DNA of 58,622 nt. It comes from Chromatiales bacterium. Lineage in GTDB: Bacteria > Pseudomonadota > Gammaproteobacteria > Chromatiales > Chromatiaceae. Position 1 is the stretch's first letter. Each line of letters begins with the position of its first letter. The stretch lies in the NCBI GenBank assembly GCA_028280505.1, contig JANQLO010000077.1:1-58622 (forward strand). The letters are read 5' to 3'. Shown in pieces: positions 8,705 through 17,621 of this stretch. The notes beneath the pieces were generated by a model. It had not been told where the DNA came from. It ran no database searches and saw only the letters and a list, made by a program, of their open reading frames with translations. A program made the translations under genes and the position numbers.

Positions 8705-10390
8705 TCAGAAATAGTAGAGCAGCAACGACAGGCCGAGCAGCACGGCGACCCAGATCACCATGCTGCCGGTCGGCCAGGTGCGGGCGAGTAGTCCGCGCGG
8801 GCCATGATGCACATAGAGGTTGTCGATCAGTCGGGTGATGCTGTCGCGAACCTGTCGTTCCTTTTGCTTGCGGGCGACACTGGTCAGCACCGTGAATTCC
8901 TTGCCGATCTCTTTGAAGAACTTGCGGTAGAACCAGTCGAAGTCGAGGCTGATGGTCAAGGTGCGGCGCATCTGTTTGAGCATGACGAAGAAAGCGAAGC
9001 CCGCGAACAACAACACCTGGAACTGGGTGACCAGGTGATCGACCGTATAAGGTTGGTAGTCGACCGGATAGGGCAATATCGCGTACAGCGGTGCCGGGTA
9101 GACGCCGATCGCCAGACAAAGGAACGAGAACAACCACATCGCGATGCGCAGGTTCGCCGGTGGCTCGGGTGGTCGCAGCCCCGAGTCCTTCTGGAAGAAC
9201 ACGAACCAAGGGAACTTGATGCCGGCATGTAGGAAGACACCGGCGGACGCGGCCAACAGCAATAGCCAGACCAGCATCATGCCTTCGTTGGCCGCGGCCT
9301 GGGTCTCCAGCGACTTGGTGACAAAGCCGGATGTGAACGGAAAGGCGGAGATCGCCAGGGCGCCAATGATGCCGTTGATGGCGGTTGCCGGCATGCTCTG
9401 GAACAGGCCGCCTAGATCGGTACATTTGCGCTTGCCGGTCATCAGCAACACGCTGCCGGCGGACATCAACAGCAAGGCCTTGTAGATGATATGGGCGAAG
9501 GCATGCGCGGCCGCGCCGTTCAGCGCCATCGATGTGCCGATACCGATGGCCACGACCATGAAGCCGACCTGGTTGACGATGCTGTACGCCAGGATGCGCC
9601 GCATGTCGTTTTCCAGCAGCGCATAAATGATGCCGTAAAACACCATATAGAGGCCGATCCAGATCAGGATGTCCGCGCCGGGGAAGCCCATCAACAATGC
9701 GAACACCGCGGTCTTGGTGGTAAAGGCCGACAGGAACACGGTCCCGCTCGGGCTGGCCTCGGGATAGGCGTCGGCGATCCAGGCCGACAGCGGCGGTGCG
9801 CCGGCATTCACCAGGAAGCCGATCATGATCAGCGCGGTGCCCAAGGTATCCGGCTGCATGGCGGTGAACTCGACCGAGCCGGTCGCCGCGACCTGGGCGA
9901 CGATACCGACCATCAGGATCACGCCGCCGAGCAAATGAACAAACAGATAACGCATGCCGGCACGACGTGCGTTCTCGGTATCGGCCGACCAGATCACTAC
10001 GGTCGAGCCCAGCGCCATGAACTCCCAGAATACGAACAGCGTCAGCAGGTCGCCGGCGAAGGTGACGCCGATGGCCGAACCGGCATAGATATAGGCCGCG
10101 GTCAGTTCACGTATGCTGGCCTGACCATGGGCATAAAGACCGCCGGCGAAGACCATGATGGCGAACACGGTCGCGAACAAGCGGCCTTCGGTCGTCGACC
10201 GTACCGGCTCGATGACATAGTCCAGAAACGGCAGTTGCAACAGGCTGCCGAGCGGTAGCCACCAGACCGCGGCCAGCGTGAGCAGCGGCAGTCCGAGCAA
10301 CAGCGGTTTCCGGCGTTCGGCGACCAGCGGGATCAGCAGGGCGCCGAGGATCAGGATCAGGCCGGGTGGAAAGACGAACTCACCCGTCAT
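8705..10390 (-). CDS. Mrp-type cation/proton antiporter, D-like subunit (third copy, long C-terminus)
   Basis: A 561-residue ND2/ND4/ND5-type antiporter-like subunit with about 14 transmembrane helices (for example DLLTLFVFWEFMALGS and NDMRRILAYSIVNQVGF). The C-terminus after residue 470 is longer than in ordinary MrpD and carries a charged loop (MLKQMRRTLTISLDFDWFYR) and a last helix, recalling NuoL-like subunits. It is the last gene of the leftward antiporter operon and its start overlaps the small membrane protein gene by 11 bp. It probably conducts protons in exchange for Na+, or couples to a partner complex. The specific ion cannot be read from the sequence. Confidence 0.85.
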   Translation of the reverse strand: MTGEFVFPPGLILILGALLIPLVAERRKPLLLGLPLLTLAAVWWLPLGSLLQLPFLDYVIEPVRSTTEGRLFATVFAIMVFAGGLYAHGQASIRELTAAYIYAGSAIGVTFAGDLLTLFVFWEFMALGSTVVIWSADTENARRAGMRYLFVHLLGGVILMVGIVAQVAATGSVEFTAMQPDTLGTALIMIGFLVNAGAPPLSAWIADAYPEASPSGTVFLSAFTTKTAVFALLMGFPGADILIWIGLYMVFYGIIYALLENDMRRILAYSIVNQVGFMVVAIGIGTSMALNGAAAHAFAHIIYKALLLMSAGSVLLMTGKRKCTDLGGLFQSMPATAINGIIGALAISAFPFTSGFVTKSLETQAAANEGMMLVWLLLLAASAGVFLHAGIKFPWFVFFQKDSGLRPPEPPANLRIAMWLFSFLCLAIGVYPAPLYAILPYPVDYQPYTVDHLVTQFQVLLFAGFAFFVMLKQMRRTLTISLDFDWFYRKFFKEIGKEFTVLTSVARKQKERQVRDSITRLIDNLYVHHGPRGLLARTWPTGSMVIWVAVLLGLSLLLYYF

Positions 10391-10679
10391 AGTAGTCGTC
10401 CTTGCGCTTCAGGAAGATACCCAGAATCTTCGCCAATGCGACCATACCGGCGCAGGCCAAAAAGCCGTACCAGGCATAAAAGCCGAAACTGGCGTCGATG
10501 GTGACGCCGCTATCCTCGAAATGCGGATGATGGTGGATGAAGAATTCCGGGATCAATGCCAACACCAGCACGGCGATCTGAATCGCCCAAAGCTTTGGCA
10601 GGTTTTCGCTGCGGTACAGCCAGTGCTTCGACTTTTCCGACGTGTTGTTCTCTTTGGTTTGATCCGTTGGATTGTTCAT
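10380..10679 (-). CDS. Small two-helix membrane protein of the antiporter operon
   Basis: A 99-residue protein with a polar N-terminus (MNNPTDQTKENN), two hydrophobic helices (WAIQIAVLVLALIPEFFI and YGFLACAGMVALAKILGIFL) separated by a His/Asp-rich loop (HHHPHFEDSG), and a charged tail KRKDDYYDG. It sits between two D-like subunit genes and overlaps both (ATGA-type overlap upstream, 11 bp downstream), so it is very likely translated with them and may be an accessory subunit. I do not recognise the family. Confidence 0.75.
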   Translation of the reverse strand: MNNPTDQTKENNTSEKSKHWLYRSENLPKLWAIQIAVLVLALIPEFFIHHHPHFEDSGVTIDASFGFYAWYGFLACAGMVALAKILGIFLKRKDDYYDG

Positions 10680-12142
10680 GGTGAGGCCACCATTTGTTGG
10701 ACCAGCGCCAGTGGTGCGCCCGGGAAGAAGAACACCAATACCGCAAGTGTCGCAGTTGCGATCAATGCCAGCCGGATCGGCAGTACTGCCTCGCCATGAT
10801 CTGCATGTGTATCGCTGTCATCCGGTGCCTTGAAGAAGGCCGCATAGACGATGGGCATGAAGTACGCGGCATTGAGTACCGTCGAGATCACGATCACCGC
10901 GATGGCGAATAGCTGCTGCGCATCCAGTGCGCCCATCAGCAGATACCATTTCGAAATGAAGCCGGCCGCCGGCGGCGCGCCGATCATGGATATCGAGCCG
11001 ATCGCGAAGGCGCCCATGGTCCAGGGCATGCGTCGGCCGATACCGTTGAGTTCACTGACCTTGGTTTTGTGCGCGGTCACCATGATGGCACCGGCGCAGA
11101 AGAACAGCGTGATCTTGCCGAAGGCATGCATCGCGATGTGCATGCCGCCGCCGATTGCACCGGCGGCCACGCCGAGCATGGCGCCCAACACGATATAGCT
11201 GAGTTGACTGATGGTCGAATAGGCCAGCCGTGCCTTGAGATTGTCCTTACGCAGCGCGATCAGCGAGGCCATCAGTATGGTGAAGCCGGCGAGTACCAAC
11301 AGCCAGTCCGCCGCGGCGATGCGTGCGATGGTGTCGGTACCGAAGATGTAGACCGAAACCTTGAGTACGGTGAACACGCCGGCCTTGACCACGGCGACCG
11401 CGTGCAACAGGGCCGAGACCGGTGTCGGTGCGACCATGGCCGCGGGCAGCCAACGGTGGAAGGGCATCAAGGCCGCCTTGCCGGTGCCCAATACATAGAG
11501 CAAGAGCAATATGCTGAGCACGCCCTCGCTCACCTCCTCGCCGAATACGCCGCCGTGGGTGAAGTCCAGCGTGCCGGTGAGCTGCCAGGTCCAGATCATC
11601 GCGAACAACATGAAGCCGATGGACGTGCTCATCAGCAGGCCGAGATAGATACGTCCGGCCTGCTTGGCCTTGTCCGTACCGGCATGCGTGACCAGCGGGT
11701 AGGTCGCGACCGACAGAATTTCGTAGAACACGAACAGCGTAAACATGTTGCCGGCCAGCGCGATGCCCATGGTGGCGCCGATCGAGACGGCGAACGCCGT
11801 ATAGAAACGCGTTTGGTTTTGTTCGTGATGGGCGCGCATATAGCCGAGCGCATAAATCGTCGTAATCGGCCACAGGAAACTGGCGATCAACGCGAACAGA
11901 ACGCCGAGCGGCTCCGGGGTGAGCGCCAGTGCCAGGCCGGGTACGGGTTCGGCCAGCACCAGTGTCGGTGGTGCATGCCAGTCCATGTTGCCGGTCAGGG
12001 TTGCGACCAGTGCGAACAGGATGACGCCGGCACCGATACTCACGCCCTCGCGCAGATTCGGGTTGGCGCGGGTGAGCACCACGCCGATCGCGGCGAGTAA
12101 CGGCACCGCTAGGATCAGGCTCAGCAAGGTGGTGCCGCTCAT
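10676..12142 (-). CDS. Mrp-type cation/proton antiporter, D-like subunit (second copy)
   Basis: A 488-residue antiporter-like membrane subunit with about 14 helices. Typical signatures are NMFTLFVFYEILSVATYPLV, the helix-7/8 region with its buried lysine (GKAALMPFHRWLPAAMVAPT) and DNLKARLAYSTISQLSY. Family members form the ion path in Mrp antiporters and complex I. It overlaps its neighbours by 4 bp on both sides (ATGA), so the whole block is one transcription and translation unit. It is closer to MrpD/NuoM in length than the 561-residue copy downstream. Confidence 0.87.
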   Translation of the reverse strand: MSGTTLLSLILAVPLLAAIGVVLTRANPNLREGVSIGAGVILFALVATLTGNMDWHAPPTLVLAEPVPGLALALTPEPLGVLFALIASFLWPITTIYALGYMRAHHEQNQTRFYTAFAVSIGATMGIALAGNMFTLFVFYEILSVATYPLVTHAGTDKAKQAGRIYLGLLMSTSIGFMLFAMIWTWQLTGTLDFTHGGVFGEEVSEGVLSILLLLYVLGTGKAALMPFHRWLPAAMVAPTPVSALLHAVAVVKAGVFTVLKVSVYIFGTDTIARIAAADWLLVLAGFTILMASLIALRKDNLKARLAYSTISQLSYIVLGAMLGVAAGAIGGGMHIAMHAFGKITLFFCAGAIMVTAHKTKVSELNGIGRRMPWTMGAFAIGSISMIGAPPAAGFISKWYLLMGALDAQQLFAIAVIVISTVLNAAYFMPIVYAAFFKAPDDSDTHADHGEAVLPIRLALIATATLAVLVFFFPGAPLALVQQMVASP

Positions 12143-13623
12143 CCGCCGGCCCCCATCAATTGCGTGGCGGCCTGACTGGCGACACCGACACTGATGTCGG
12201 TGTGAATACCGAAATACACATTGGCGCCGACCAGCAGCCAGACCGGTATCAGCATCGACAAGGGCGCCTCGGCGACCGCCGGTGCATTAGCCGGTGCCGG
12301 TTTGAAATAGGCGGCTTCGACCAGCTTCCACACATAGATCAGGGCCAGTAACGAGCCAAACAGCACGAGCAGCGTGACCGGCCAAAGGCCTTGTTCCAGT
12401 GTGCCGAGCACCAGATACCATTTGCTGATGAAACCGGCGGTCGGTGGTACACCGATCAGGCTAAGGCCGCCGATTACGATGGCCGCCATGGTCCAGGGCA
12501 TGCGTCGTCCGAGGCCGGCGAAATCGCGCAGCGTCGCCGTGCCCAGGCGATAGGCGATGGCGCCCAGCGCGAGGAACAGTGCGCCCTTCATCAACGCATG
12601 ATTGAACACATGCAGAATCGCCGCGGTGACACCGGTGGTATTGGCCAGACCGATGCCGAGCACCATGTAACCGATCTGCGCGACGCTGGAATAGGCCAGC
12701 ATGCGTTTGATGTCGTCTTGGAACACTGCGACCAGCGAGGCCGAAACAATCCCGACCAAGCCGAGCACCATCAGAATCAGGTTCAGCGGCATCGCCTGCA
12801 GCGAAAACTCGACACCGAAGACGTCGAGCAGGACGCGCAACAGGGCATAGACGGCCACTTTGGTTGCGGTTGCCGCCAGAAAGGCCGTCACGGTGGACGG
12901 TGCATAGGCGTACGCGTTCGGCAGCCAGAGGTGCAACGGGAACAAGGCCAGCTTGAGGCCGATGCCGACGGTAAGAAACGCAAAGCCGGCGCGCACGGTG
13001 CGGGTATCGGACACTTCGGGCAGGAGTGCCGCCAGATCCTGCATGTTCAGCGTACCGGTCATCATGTAGAGGAAACCGATACCGATCAGGATGAAGGTGG
13101 CGCCGATGGTGCCCATCATCAGGTATTGGAAGGCCGCGTTCAATGCCCGCCGATCGCGGCCCATGCTGATGATGGCGTATGAGGCCAGCGACGAGATCTC
13201 CAGGAACACAAACACATTGAAGGCGTCGCCGGTGGTGGTGATCCCGGCCAGCCCGGCAAAGGCCAGCAGCAGCGCGGCATAGAAGCGGGCGATACGCTCA
13301 GACGGGATCTCGCTTTCGACACTGTGCCAGGCGAAGACCATCACCACTGCGGCGATTGCGGTCACGATCAGCAGCACATAGGCGCTCAGCAGGTCGATGC
13401 GGTATTCGATGCCCCAGGGCGGAGGCCAGCCACCGAGGTGGTAACTGATGGTGCCGCTCTGCGTGACTTGCAACAACAGTAAGATCGCGGCGCCGAAGCT
13501 TAACCAGGACGCGGCGAGTGCAATCAGCCAGGCCGGACGGGCGCGGTCGATCAATACGCACAACGGTGCGGCCAACAACGGCACGATGACCGCCAGCACC
13601 GGAAGATGATCGATCAGGGTCAC
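12139..13623 (-). CDS. mrpD: Mrp-type cation/proton antiporter subunit D (first copy)
   Basis: A 494-residue ND2/ND4-type subunit and the first of three D-like copies, directly after mrpC as in standard Mrp operons. Signature stretches include GDAFNVFVFLEISSLASYAI, LALFPLHLWLPNAYAYAPS and DDIKRMLAYSSVAQIGYMVL. About 14 transmembrane segments are visible. The gene overlaps both neighbours by 4 bp. It is the best candidate for the canonical MrpD of the complex, with a role in Na+/H+ exchange at the inner membrane. Confidence 0.9.
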   Translation of the reverse strand: MTLIDHLPVLAVIVPLLAAPLCVLIDRARPAWLIALAASWLSFGAAILLLLQVTQSGTISYHLGGWPPPWGIEYRIDLLSAYVLLIVTAIAAVVMVFAWHSVESEIPSERIARFYAALLLAFAGLAGITTTGDAFNVFVFLEISSLASYAIISMGRDRRALNAAFQYLMMGTIGATFILIGIGFLYMMTGTLNMQDLAALLPEVSDTRTVRAGFAFLTVGIGLKLALFPLHLWLPNAYAYAPSTVTAFLAATATKVAVYALLRVLLDVFGVEFSLQAMPLNLILMVLGLVGIVSASLVAVFQDDIKRMLAYSSVAQIGYMVLGIGLANTTGVTAAILHVFNHALMKGALFLALGAIAYRLGTATLRDFAGLGRRMPWTMAAIVIGGLSLIGVPPTAGFISKWYLVLGTLEQGLWPVTLLVLFGSLLALIYVWKLVEAAYFKPAPANAPAVAEAPLSMLIPVWLLVGANVYFGIHTDISVGVASQAATQLMGAGG

Positions 13624-14024
13624 TGCTTGGCGTCCTCTTCAGCGGACGCCTCGCTGGAGCTTGCCGTCGATTCGGCCTCGTCGGCCGCCTGGATGTCGTC
13701 TTCCTCGACGCTGCCGTAGGCTTCGTGAATGCGTACCACCAGGGCCAGACCGACCGCGGTGGTCGCTACGCCGACCACGATGGCGGTCAGGATCAGGACA
13801 TGCGGCAGCGGGTTGGAATAGATGGCGATAGCGGGATCGTAAATGGGTGCATGGCCCCCGGCGACCTTGCCGAGCGAGATGTACAGAATGAACACCGAGG
13901 TCTGGAACAGCGCCAGGCCGACCAGTTTTTTGACCAGATTGCCCTGGGAGATGACCACGTAGAAGCCGGCCATCATCAGAAAAATGGCGACCCAGTCGTT
14001 ATACAGGCCCGGTAGTTCGTTCAT
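13620..14024 (-). CDS. mrpC: Mrp-type antiporter subunit C (NuoK-like)
   Basis: A 134-residue NuoK-like subunit with three helices: VAIFLMMAGFYVVISQ, LVGLALFQTSVFILYIS and LPHVLILTAIVVGVATTAVGLAL. The conserved PLPHVLILTAIVVG segment is diagnostic for MrpC/MnhC. The C-terminal 30 residues are an acidic Ser/Glu-rich tail (EEDDIQAADEAEST) longer than in most homologues. It overlaps mrpB and mrpD by 4 bp each. Confidence 0.9.
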   Translation of the reverse strand: MNELPGLYNDWVAIFLMMAGFYVVISQGNLVKKLVGLALFQTSVFILYISLGKVAGGHAPIYDPAIAIYSNPLPHVLILTAIVVGVATTAVGLALVVRIHEAYGSVEEDDIQAADEAESTASSSEASAEEDAKQ

Positions 14025-14983
14025 GCGCGGCGTGCCCTGCCCGCCAGGGCGTAGAAAATCGCGAGAATGATCGAAAACACCGTGATGCCGACACCGATCT
14101 CGACCAGCATGACGCCGAGGTGTTGTCCGTGTACCGGATCGTGTGCCAGCGCGGAATAGTCGAGAAAGGGCTTGCCGGCAAACAGCGAGTAGAGGCCAAC
14201 CCCGCCGTAGATCAATACACCGAGTGCGCCGAGTCGAGGCAGCCAGTCCGGGGGTACCACCAATCGGGCGTCGCCTTCACCGAACACCAGATCGTAGAGG
14301 ATGAAGCCGGTTGCGAAAATCACGCCGGCCTGGAAGCCGCCGCCGGCACCGAAATCGCCATGGAACTGCACGTAGAGCCCATACAGCAAGATCAGCGGGA
14401 TCAGCAGCTTCACGACGACTCGCAGCACGATTTGGTCGCCGATGGCCGTTCGGCCGGGTCGGGTATGCGGGCCCTCCTGGATGCCGAGTAGCAGCAGCAC
14501 GGCGATCCCGGCGGTGAAGATCACGACGGTCTCGCCGAAGGTGTCGTAACCGCGATAGCTGGCGAGTACCGCGGTGACCATATTGGGCATGCCGACCTCG
14601 ATCGGACCTTGTTCGATATAGCGCGGCGCGACATGTTGGTGTGCCGGTGCGTTCGGGTCGCCGAGCAGTGGCGCGTCCAGGGTGCCGTAGACCAGGGCTG
14701 TGCCGGTGGTCGCGACCACGATCAGGGGCAATAGCGGGCTGTGTTTGGGACGGCGTTCCCAACGTCCGGTCAGACGCAGACACGAGAGCATCAATACCGT
14801 GGTCACGCCGGCACCGACCGCGGCCTCGGTGAAAGCGACGTCCACTGCGTCGAGATCCATGAACAGCGCTGCCGTCATGAAGCTGTAGATGCTGAACAGG
14901 ATGACCACGCCGAACAAATCGCGCATGCGGATCGCGGCGATCGCGATCAGTACCAGAAAGACCAGCAGGATGACGTCGATCAG
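14021..14983 (-). CDS. mrpB: Mrp-type antiporter subunit B fused to MbhD/DUF4040 domain; probable CTG start
   Basis: The N-terminal about 100 residues are an MbhD/DUF4040 domain (LDAVDVAFTEAAVGAG), equivalent to the C-terminal part of MrpA. The remainder is an MnhB domain (GDFGAGGGFQAGVIFATGFIL). The first ATG in frame is at 14926 (301 aa), but the frame is open back to a stop at 15010 and encodes IDVILLVFLVLIAIAAI, a complete first helix that this domain normally has. No ATG, GTG or TTG exists there. A CTG at 14983 overlaps the mrpG stop as CTGA, mimicking the ATGA overlaps elsewhere in the operon, so it is proposed as the start (320 aa). If that is wrong, the protein begins at 14926 and lacks its first helix. 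Confidence 0.8.
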   Translation of the reverse strand: MIDVILLVFLVLIAIAAIRMRDLFGVVILFSIYSFMTAALFMDLDAVDVAFTEAAVGAGVTTVLMLSCLRLTGRWERRPKHSPLLPLIVVATTGTALVYGTLDAPLLGDPNAPAHQHVAPRYIEQGPIEVGMPNMVTAVLASYRGYDTFGETVVIFTAGIAVLLLLGIQEGPHTRPGRTAIGDQIVLRVVVKLLIPLILLYGLYVQFHGDFGAGGGFQAGVIFATGFILYDLVFGEGDARLVVPPDWLPRLGALGVLIYGGVGLYSLFAGKPFLDYSALAHDPVHGQHLGVMLVEIGVGITVFSIILAIFYALAGRARRA

Positions 14984-15324
14984 GGCTTCGATGAGGGCTC
15001 TCCCGTGTCATTCGGGTCGTCTTCCGACACCAAAGGCTTGAGCCCGCCGTGAAGCGCGGCTTTCGCGGTTGCGTGGGTGGCGGTTGGATTGGTGGCCAGT
15101 ACGAAGATCATGATCATCACGACCTTGAGCAGATCGAGCGACCAATCCATTTGCAGCATCAGCCCGAACAGCAACAAGGGTGTCGCCAGGGTCTCGGTGA
15201 CGCCGGCGGCATGTACCCGGGCGAAGAAGTCCGGCATGCGAATCAGTCCGATACCGCCGGTGATACACAAGAAACTGCCGGCCAACAGGCAGGCGGCGCT
15301 AAGCATGTCCAGCAGCAGGCTCAT
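14980..15324 (-). CDS. mrpG: Mrp-type antiporter subunit G
   Basis: A 114-residue membrane protein starting MSLLLDMLSAACLLAG. The motif GLIRMPDFFARVHAAGVTETLATPLLL is the MnhG/PhaG signature. Three helices are followed by a polar tail. The start overlaps the mrpF stop as ATGA, which fixes it against a longer open frame reaching 15450. It is required for assembly of Mrp complexes; the ion path runs through other subunits. Confidence 0.92.
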   Translation of the reverse strand: MSLLLDMLSAACLLAGSFLCITGGIGLIRMPDFFARVHAAGVTETLATPLLLFGLMLQMDWSLDLLKVVMIMIFVLATNPTATHATAKAALHGGLKPLVSEDDPNDTGEPSSKP

Positions 15325-15605
15325 CTCGGTTCGCTCGCTTCGCCGGTCTCGTCGGCCGGACTGCTGTACTCGAAGAAACGCATTACCGCAATGGTGCCGA
15401 CGAAGTTGACCATGGCGTAGAGCAAGGCGATGTCGAGAAAACTGGCCCATTCCAGCGCATGGCCGCCGAGTGCGATCAGCAGTACGGTCTTGGTGCCGAA
15501 GGAGTTCGCCGCCAGCATGCGGTCGTACTCGGTCGGACCGAGAAAGGCCCGGGTCAGGGCCAGGACCATGGTGATGATGACGGCGATGATGGCGGCGTAT
15601 AGCAA
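15321..15605 (-). CDS. mrpF: Mrp-type antiporter subunit F
   Basis: A 94-residue protein with three helices and the MnhF motif RAFLGPTEYDRMLAANSFGT, followed by FLDIALLYAMVNFVGTIAV. The start is TTG at 15605, with AAGG about 9 nt upstream and 4 bp after the mrpE stop; no nearby ATG serves. The C-terminal tail is acidic. It is part of the E-F-G cluster found at one end of many Mrp operons. Confidence 0.9.
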   Translation of the reverse strand: MLYAAIIAVIITMVLALTRAFLGPTEYDRMLAANSFGTKTVLLIALGGHALEWASFLDIALLYAMVNFVGTIAVMRFFEYSSPADETGEASEPR

Positions 15606-15609
15606 GCTG

Positions 15610-16077
15610 TCAGACCTTCAATCGTAGGATTCGACGCTCCATCTCGCCTTCACGCAGTTCCTCCACACCCTCTTGCGATAGCGCATGGATCATGAAGTGA
15701 TCCTCTTTGATATCGGTGGTCAGGGTGCCGGGGGTCAGCGTAATCGAGTTGGCGTAAAGGGTTTTTTCCAGCGGCGTTTCGACCCGGGTATCCAGACGAC
15801 ACCAGCACGGCTGAATCGGCAGCCTCGGATGCCAGATACGGCGGGCCAGGTCGATGTTCGATTTGACCACGCACCACAGCAGCCAAAACCAATAGCCGAA
15901 CAAGGCCGGGCCGGGGTAAAGCCTGCCGGGCTCCTTGTCGGTTTGGTCCATCCGGCGGACAAACCAGACCACGAGCAACACCGACAGTGCGCCAAGGCCC
16001 AGTAACAGCCCAGTGAAGTACCCCGACAGCAGTACCCAGAACACTGCCAGGAAGATTGATACGACCAGATAGTGCAT
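15610..16077 (-). CDS. mrpE: Mrp-type antiporter subunit E, first gene of operon
   Basis: A 155-residue membrane protein starting MHYLVVSIFLAVFWVLLSGY, with two or three N-terminal helices and a soluble C-terminal domain containing NSITLTPGTLTTDI, the hallmark of MnhE. An upstream in-frame extension to 16173 lacks hydrophobic character, so the start at 16077 is preferred. It heads the leftward operon, so a promoter should lie in 16080-16330; no convincing -35/-10 pair was seen there. Confidence 0.9.
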   Translation of the reverse strand: MHYLVVSIFLAVFWVLLSGYFTGLLLGLGALSVLLVVWFVRRMDQTDKEPGRLYPGPALFGYWFWLLWCVVKSNIDLARRIWHPRLPIQPCWCRLDTRVETPLEKTLYANSITLTPGTLTTDIKEDHFMIHALSQEGVEELREGEMERRILRLKV

Positions 16078-16325
16078 TCTTTTTTGTATATCGCGCCGCG
16101 ATCCGGCGGCAAAACTCGACAATCGACCCCAGATTCGATTGCCGACGGTAATAAAAGCCGTGGTGTCTGACAATCGCCGCGGTACTTAAAAGTACGAATA
16201 ATCAACCGCGGGGTAGGACGCAACGGCACTCGGTATCGAGATTTAACGGCCGAATTCTGCCGGACTTTGACGTCGCTTGCATTGAATTTTGGCGATATGG
16301 TGCTGCCACGGCGTGCCCCGATTCG
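16078..16325. other. Intergenic region upstream of the antiporter operon
   Basis: About 250 bases with no supported gene. It should hold the leftward mrpE promoter. On the plus strand a perfect TATAAT occurs just beyond it at 16338-16343, without a good -35, and could drive rightward transcription toward the small ORF and mtgA. Confidence 0.4.
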
Positions 16326-16643
16326 GTGCAAAGCGCCTATAATCCACGGCCTGTGCCGGTTTTCCACCGTCTTGCAGTGTCGACGCAAACTCATAAATGT
16401 CACTGCCAGCGAATTGATCGTGCGTTGCCTGGAGTATCGGAACGTAGTGTCGCCGCGATCGAATACAGTCGGGCGCGTTTGCATGAATGGGCCCGGTTGC
16501 TGCGGGATTGGCGGTCGACGCTGTTGTACGGTTATGCCCCGGCACCCACCGAATTTGCGCGCTTCATGCTTGCCGAAGGTATCGCGCCGCCACAGGGGCT
16601 GATAGCGGTCTATTCAACTGCCGAGATGTTGAGCGGTGCATAG
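16326..16643 (+). CDS. Possible small hypothetical protein
   Basis: A 105-codon open frame (GTG start at 16326, alternative GTG at 16377). The C-terminal half looks protein-like (EYSRARLHEWARLLRDWRST, then FARFMLAEGIAPPQGLIAVY), while the first 35 residues do not. A TATAAT lies inside the first codons, so if that promoter is used the later start is more likely. No clear ribosome binding site and no recognised domain. It is followed by about 245 bases without a gene before mtgA. Confidence 0.25.
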   Translation: MQSAYNPRPVPVFHRLAVSTQTHKCHCQRIDRALPGVSERSVAAIEYSRARLHEWARLLRDWRSTLLYGYAPAPTEFARFMLAEGIAPPQGLIAVYSTAEMLSGA

Positions 16644-16888
16644 CGCGAAACGATGCAGCAGGGTTTTGGTTGTCGGGTGTACAACCAACGCGGCTGTCGT
16701 GAGGTGCCGAACATCGCCTGGGAAAATCTACACGTCTTTTCCGATGTCGTGCATCCTGGGAGTCCGTCAAGTCAACGGTGACGACCGTTTGCCGGTGACC
16801 TCGTTTACCGAGTCGGCTTGGTTTTAGAGGCCGGTTGTACCCGTTGGGCGATAATGCGTTTTCGATCGGTATGTAGTAGGTAATCGGC

Positions 16889-17608
16889 ATGGCGCGGAAG
16901 CGAGGGTTCGTCGGCAGGCAACTGGTTCGGATCAGGCGTCTGCTACTGATCTCGGTACTGGTTGCGGTGGTGTTCTCGGTCGGTTTGGTTTCAGCCTTTC
17001 GTTGGATCGATCCGCCCTGGTCTGCAGTGATGTTGCAACGCCTCGCCGGCGAAGGTGGGCCACAGCATCAGCATTGGGTTCCACTCGACGCCATCGACCC
17101 CGAGTTGGCTTTGGCTGTGGTCGCTGCCGAGGATCAACGCTTTCCGCAACACTGGGGTTTCGATACCCATGAGATCGTGGCCTCGATCGAGAGCCATCTC
17201 GACGGCAAGCCTTTACGTGGCGCGAGTACTATCAGTCAGCAAGTTGCCCGCAATCTTTTTTTGTGGCAGGGCAGGAGCTGGCTGCGCAAGGGTTTGGAGG
17301 TCTGGTTCACCGGCTTGATCGAGGCATTGTGGCCCAAACGCCGGATTCTGGAGATGTATCTGAATTTTGCCGAAATGGGCGAGCGGACTTTCGGCGCGGG
17401 TGCAGCGAGTGAGCGTTTCTTCGGTCGTTCACCCGACAAGCTCGGCCGGCAGAGGGCCGCTTTGCTGGCTGCGGTGTTGCCGAACCCTCGGCTCATGCGA
17501 GTCGATAAGCCGTCGGATTATGTGCGTCAGCGGCGTGATTGGATCGCACGCCAGATGCGCAATCTCGGTGGCATTGCCTATCTCGACAAAGTATTTGCCG
17601 CTCAGTGA
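16889..17608 (+). CDS. mtgA: Monofunctional biosynthetic peptidoglycan transglycosylase
   Basis: A 239-residue GT51-family glycosyltransferase that polymerises lipid II into glycan strands in the periplasm. After a short basic N-terminus comes one membrane anchor (LLLISVLVAVVFSVGLV). The catalytic Glu lies in VVAAEDQRFPQHWGFD (about residue 85), followed by GASTISQQVARNLFLW, KGLEVWFTGLIEALWPKRRILEMYLN and GAASERFFG. It has no transpeptidase domain, which separates it from class A PBPs. A strong hairpin follows 14 bp after the stop. Confidence 0.95.
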   Translation: MARKRGFVGRQLVRIRRLLLISVLVAVVFSVGLVSAFRWIDPPWSAVMLQRLAGEGGPQHQHWVPLDAIDPELALAVVAAEDQRFPQHWGFDTHEIVASIESHLDGKPLRGASTISQQVARNLFLWQGRSWLRKGLEVWFTGLIEALWPKRRILEMYLNFAEMGERTFGAGAASERFFGRSPDKLGRQRAALLAAVLPNPRLMRVDKPSDYVRQRRDWIARQMRNLGGIAYLDKVFAAQ

Positions 17609-17621
17609 CAGAAAACGAAAA

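Noticed and set aside
14277-15011. 244-residue minus-strand frame over mrpB
   Set aside because: It is an Arg/His/Pro-rich shadow of the mrpB reading frame, typical of GC-rich DNA.
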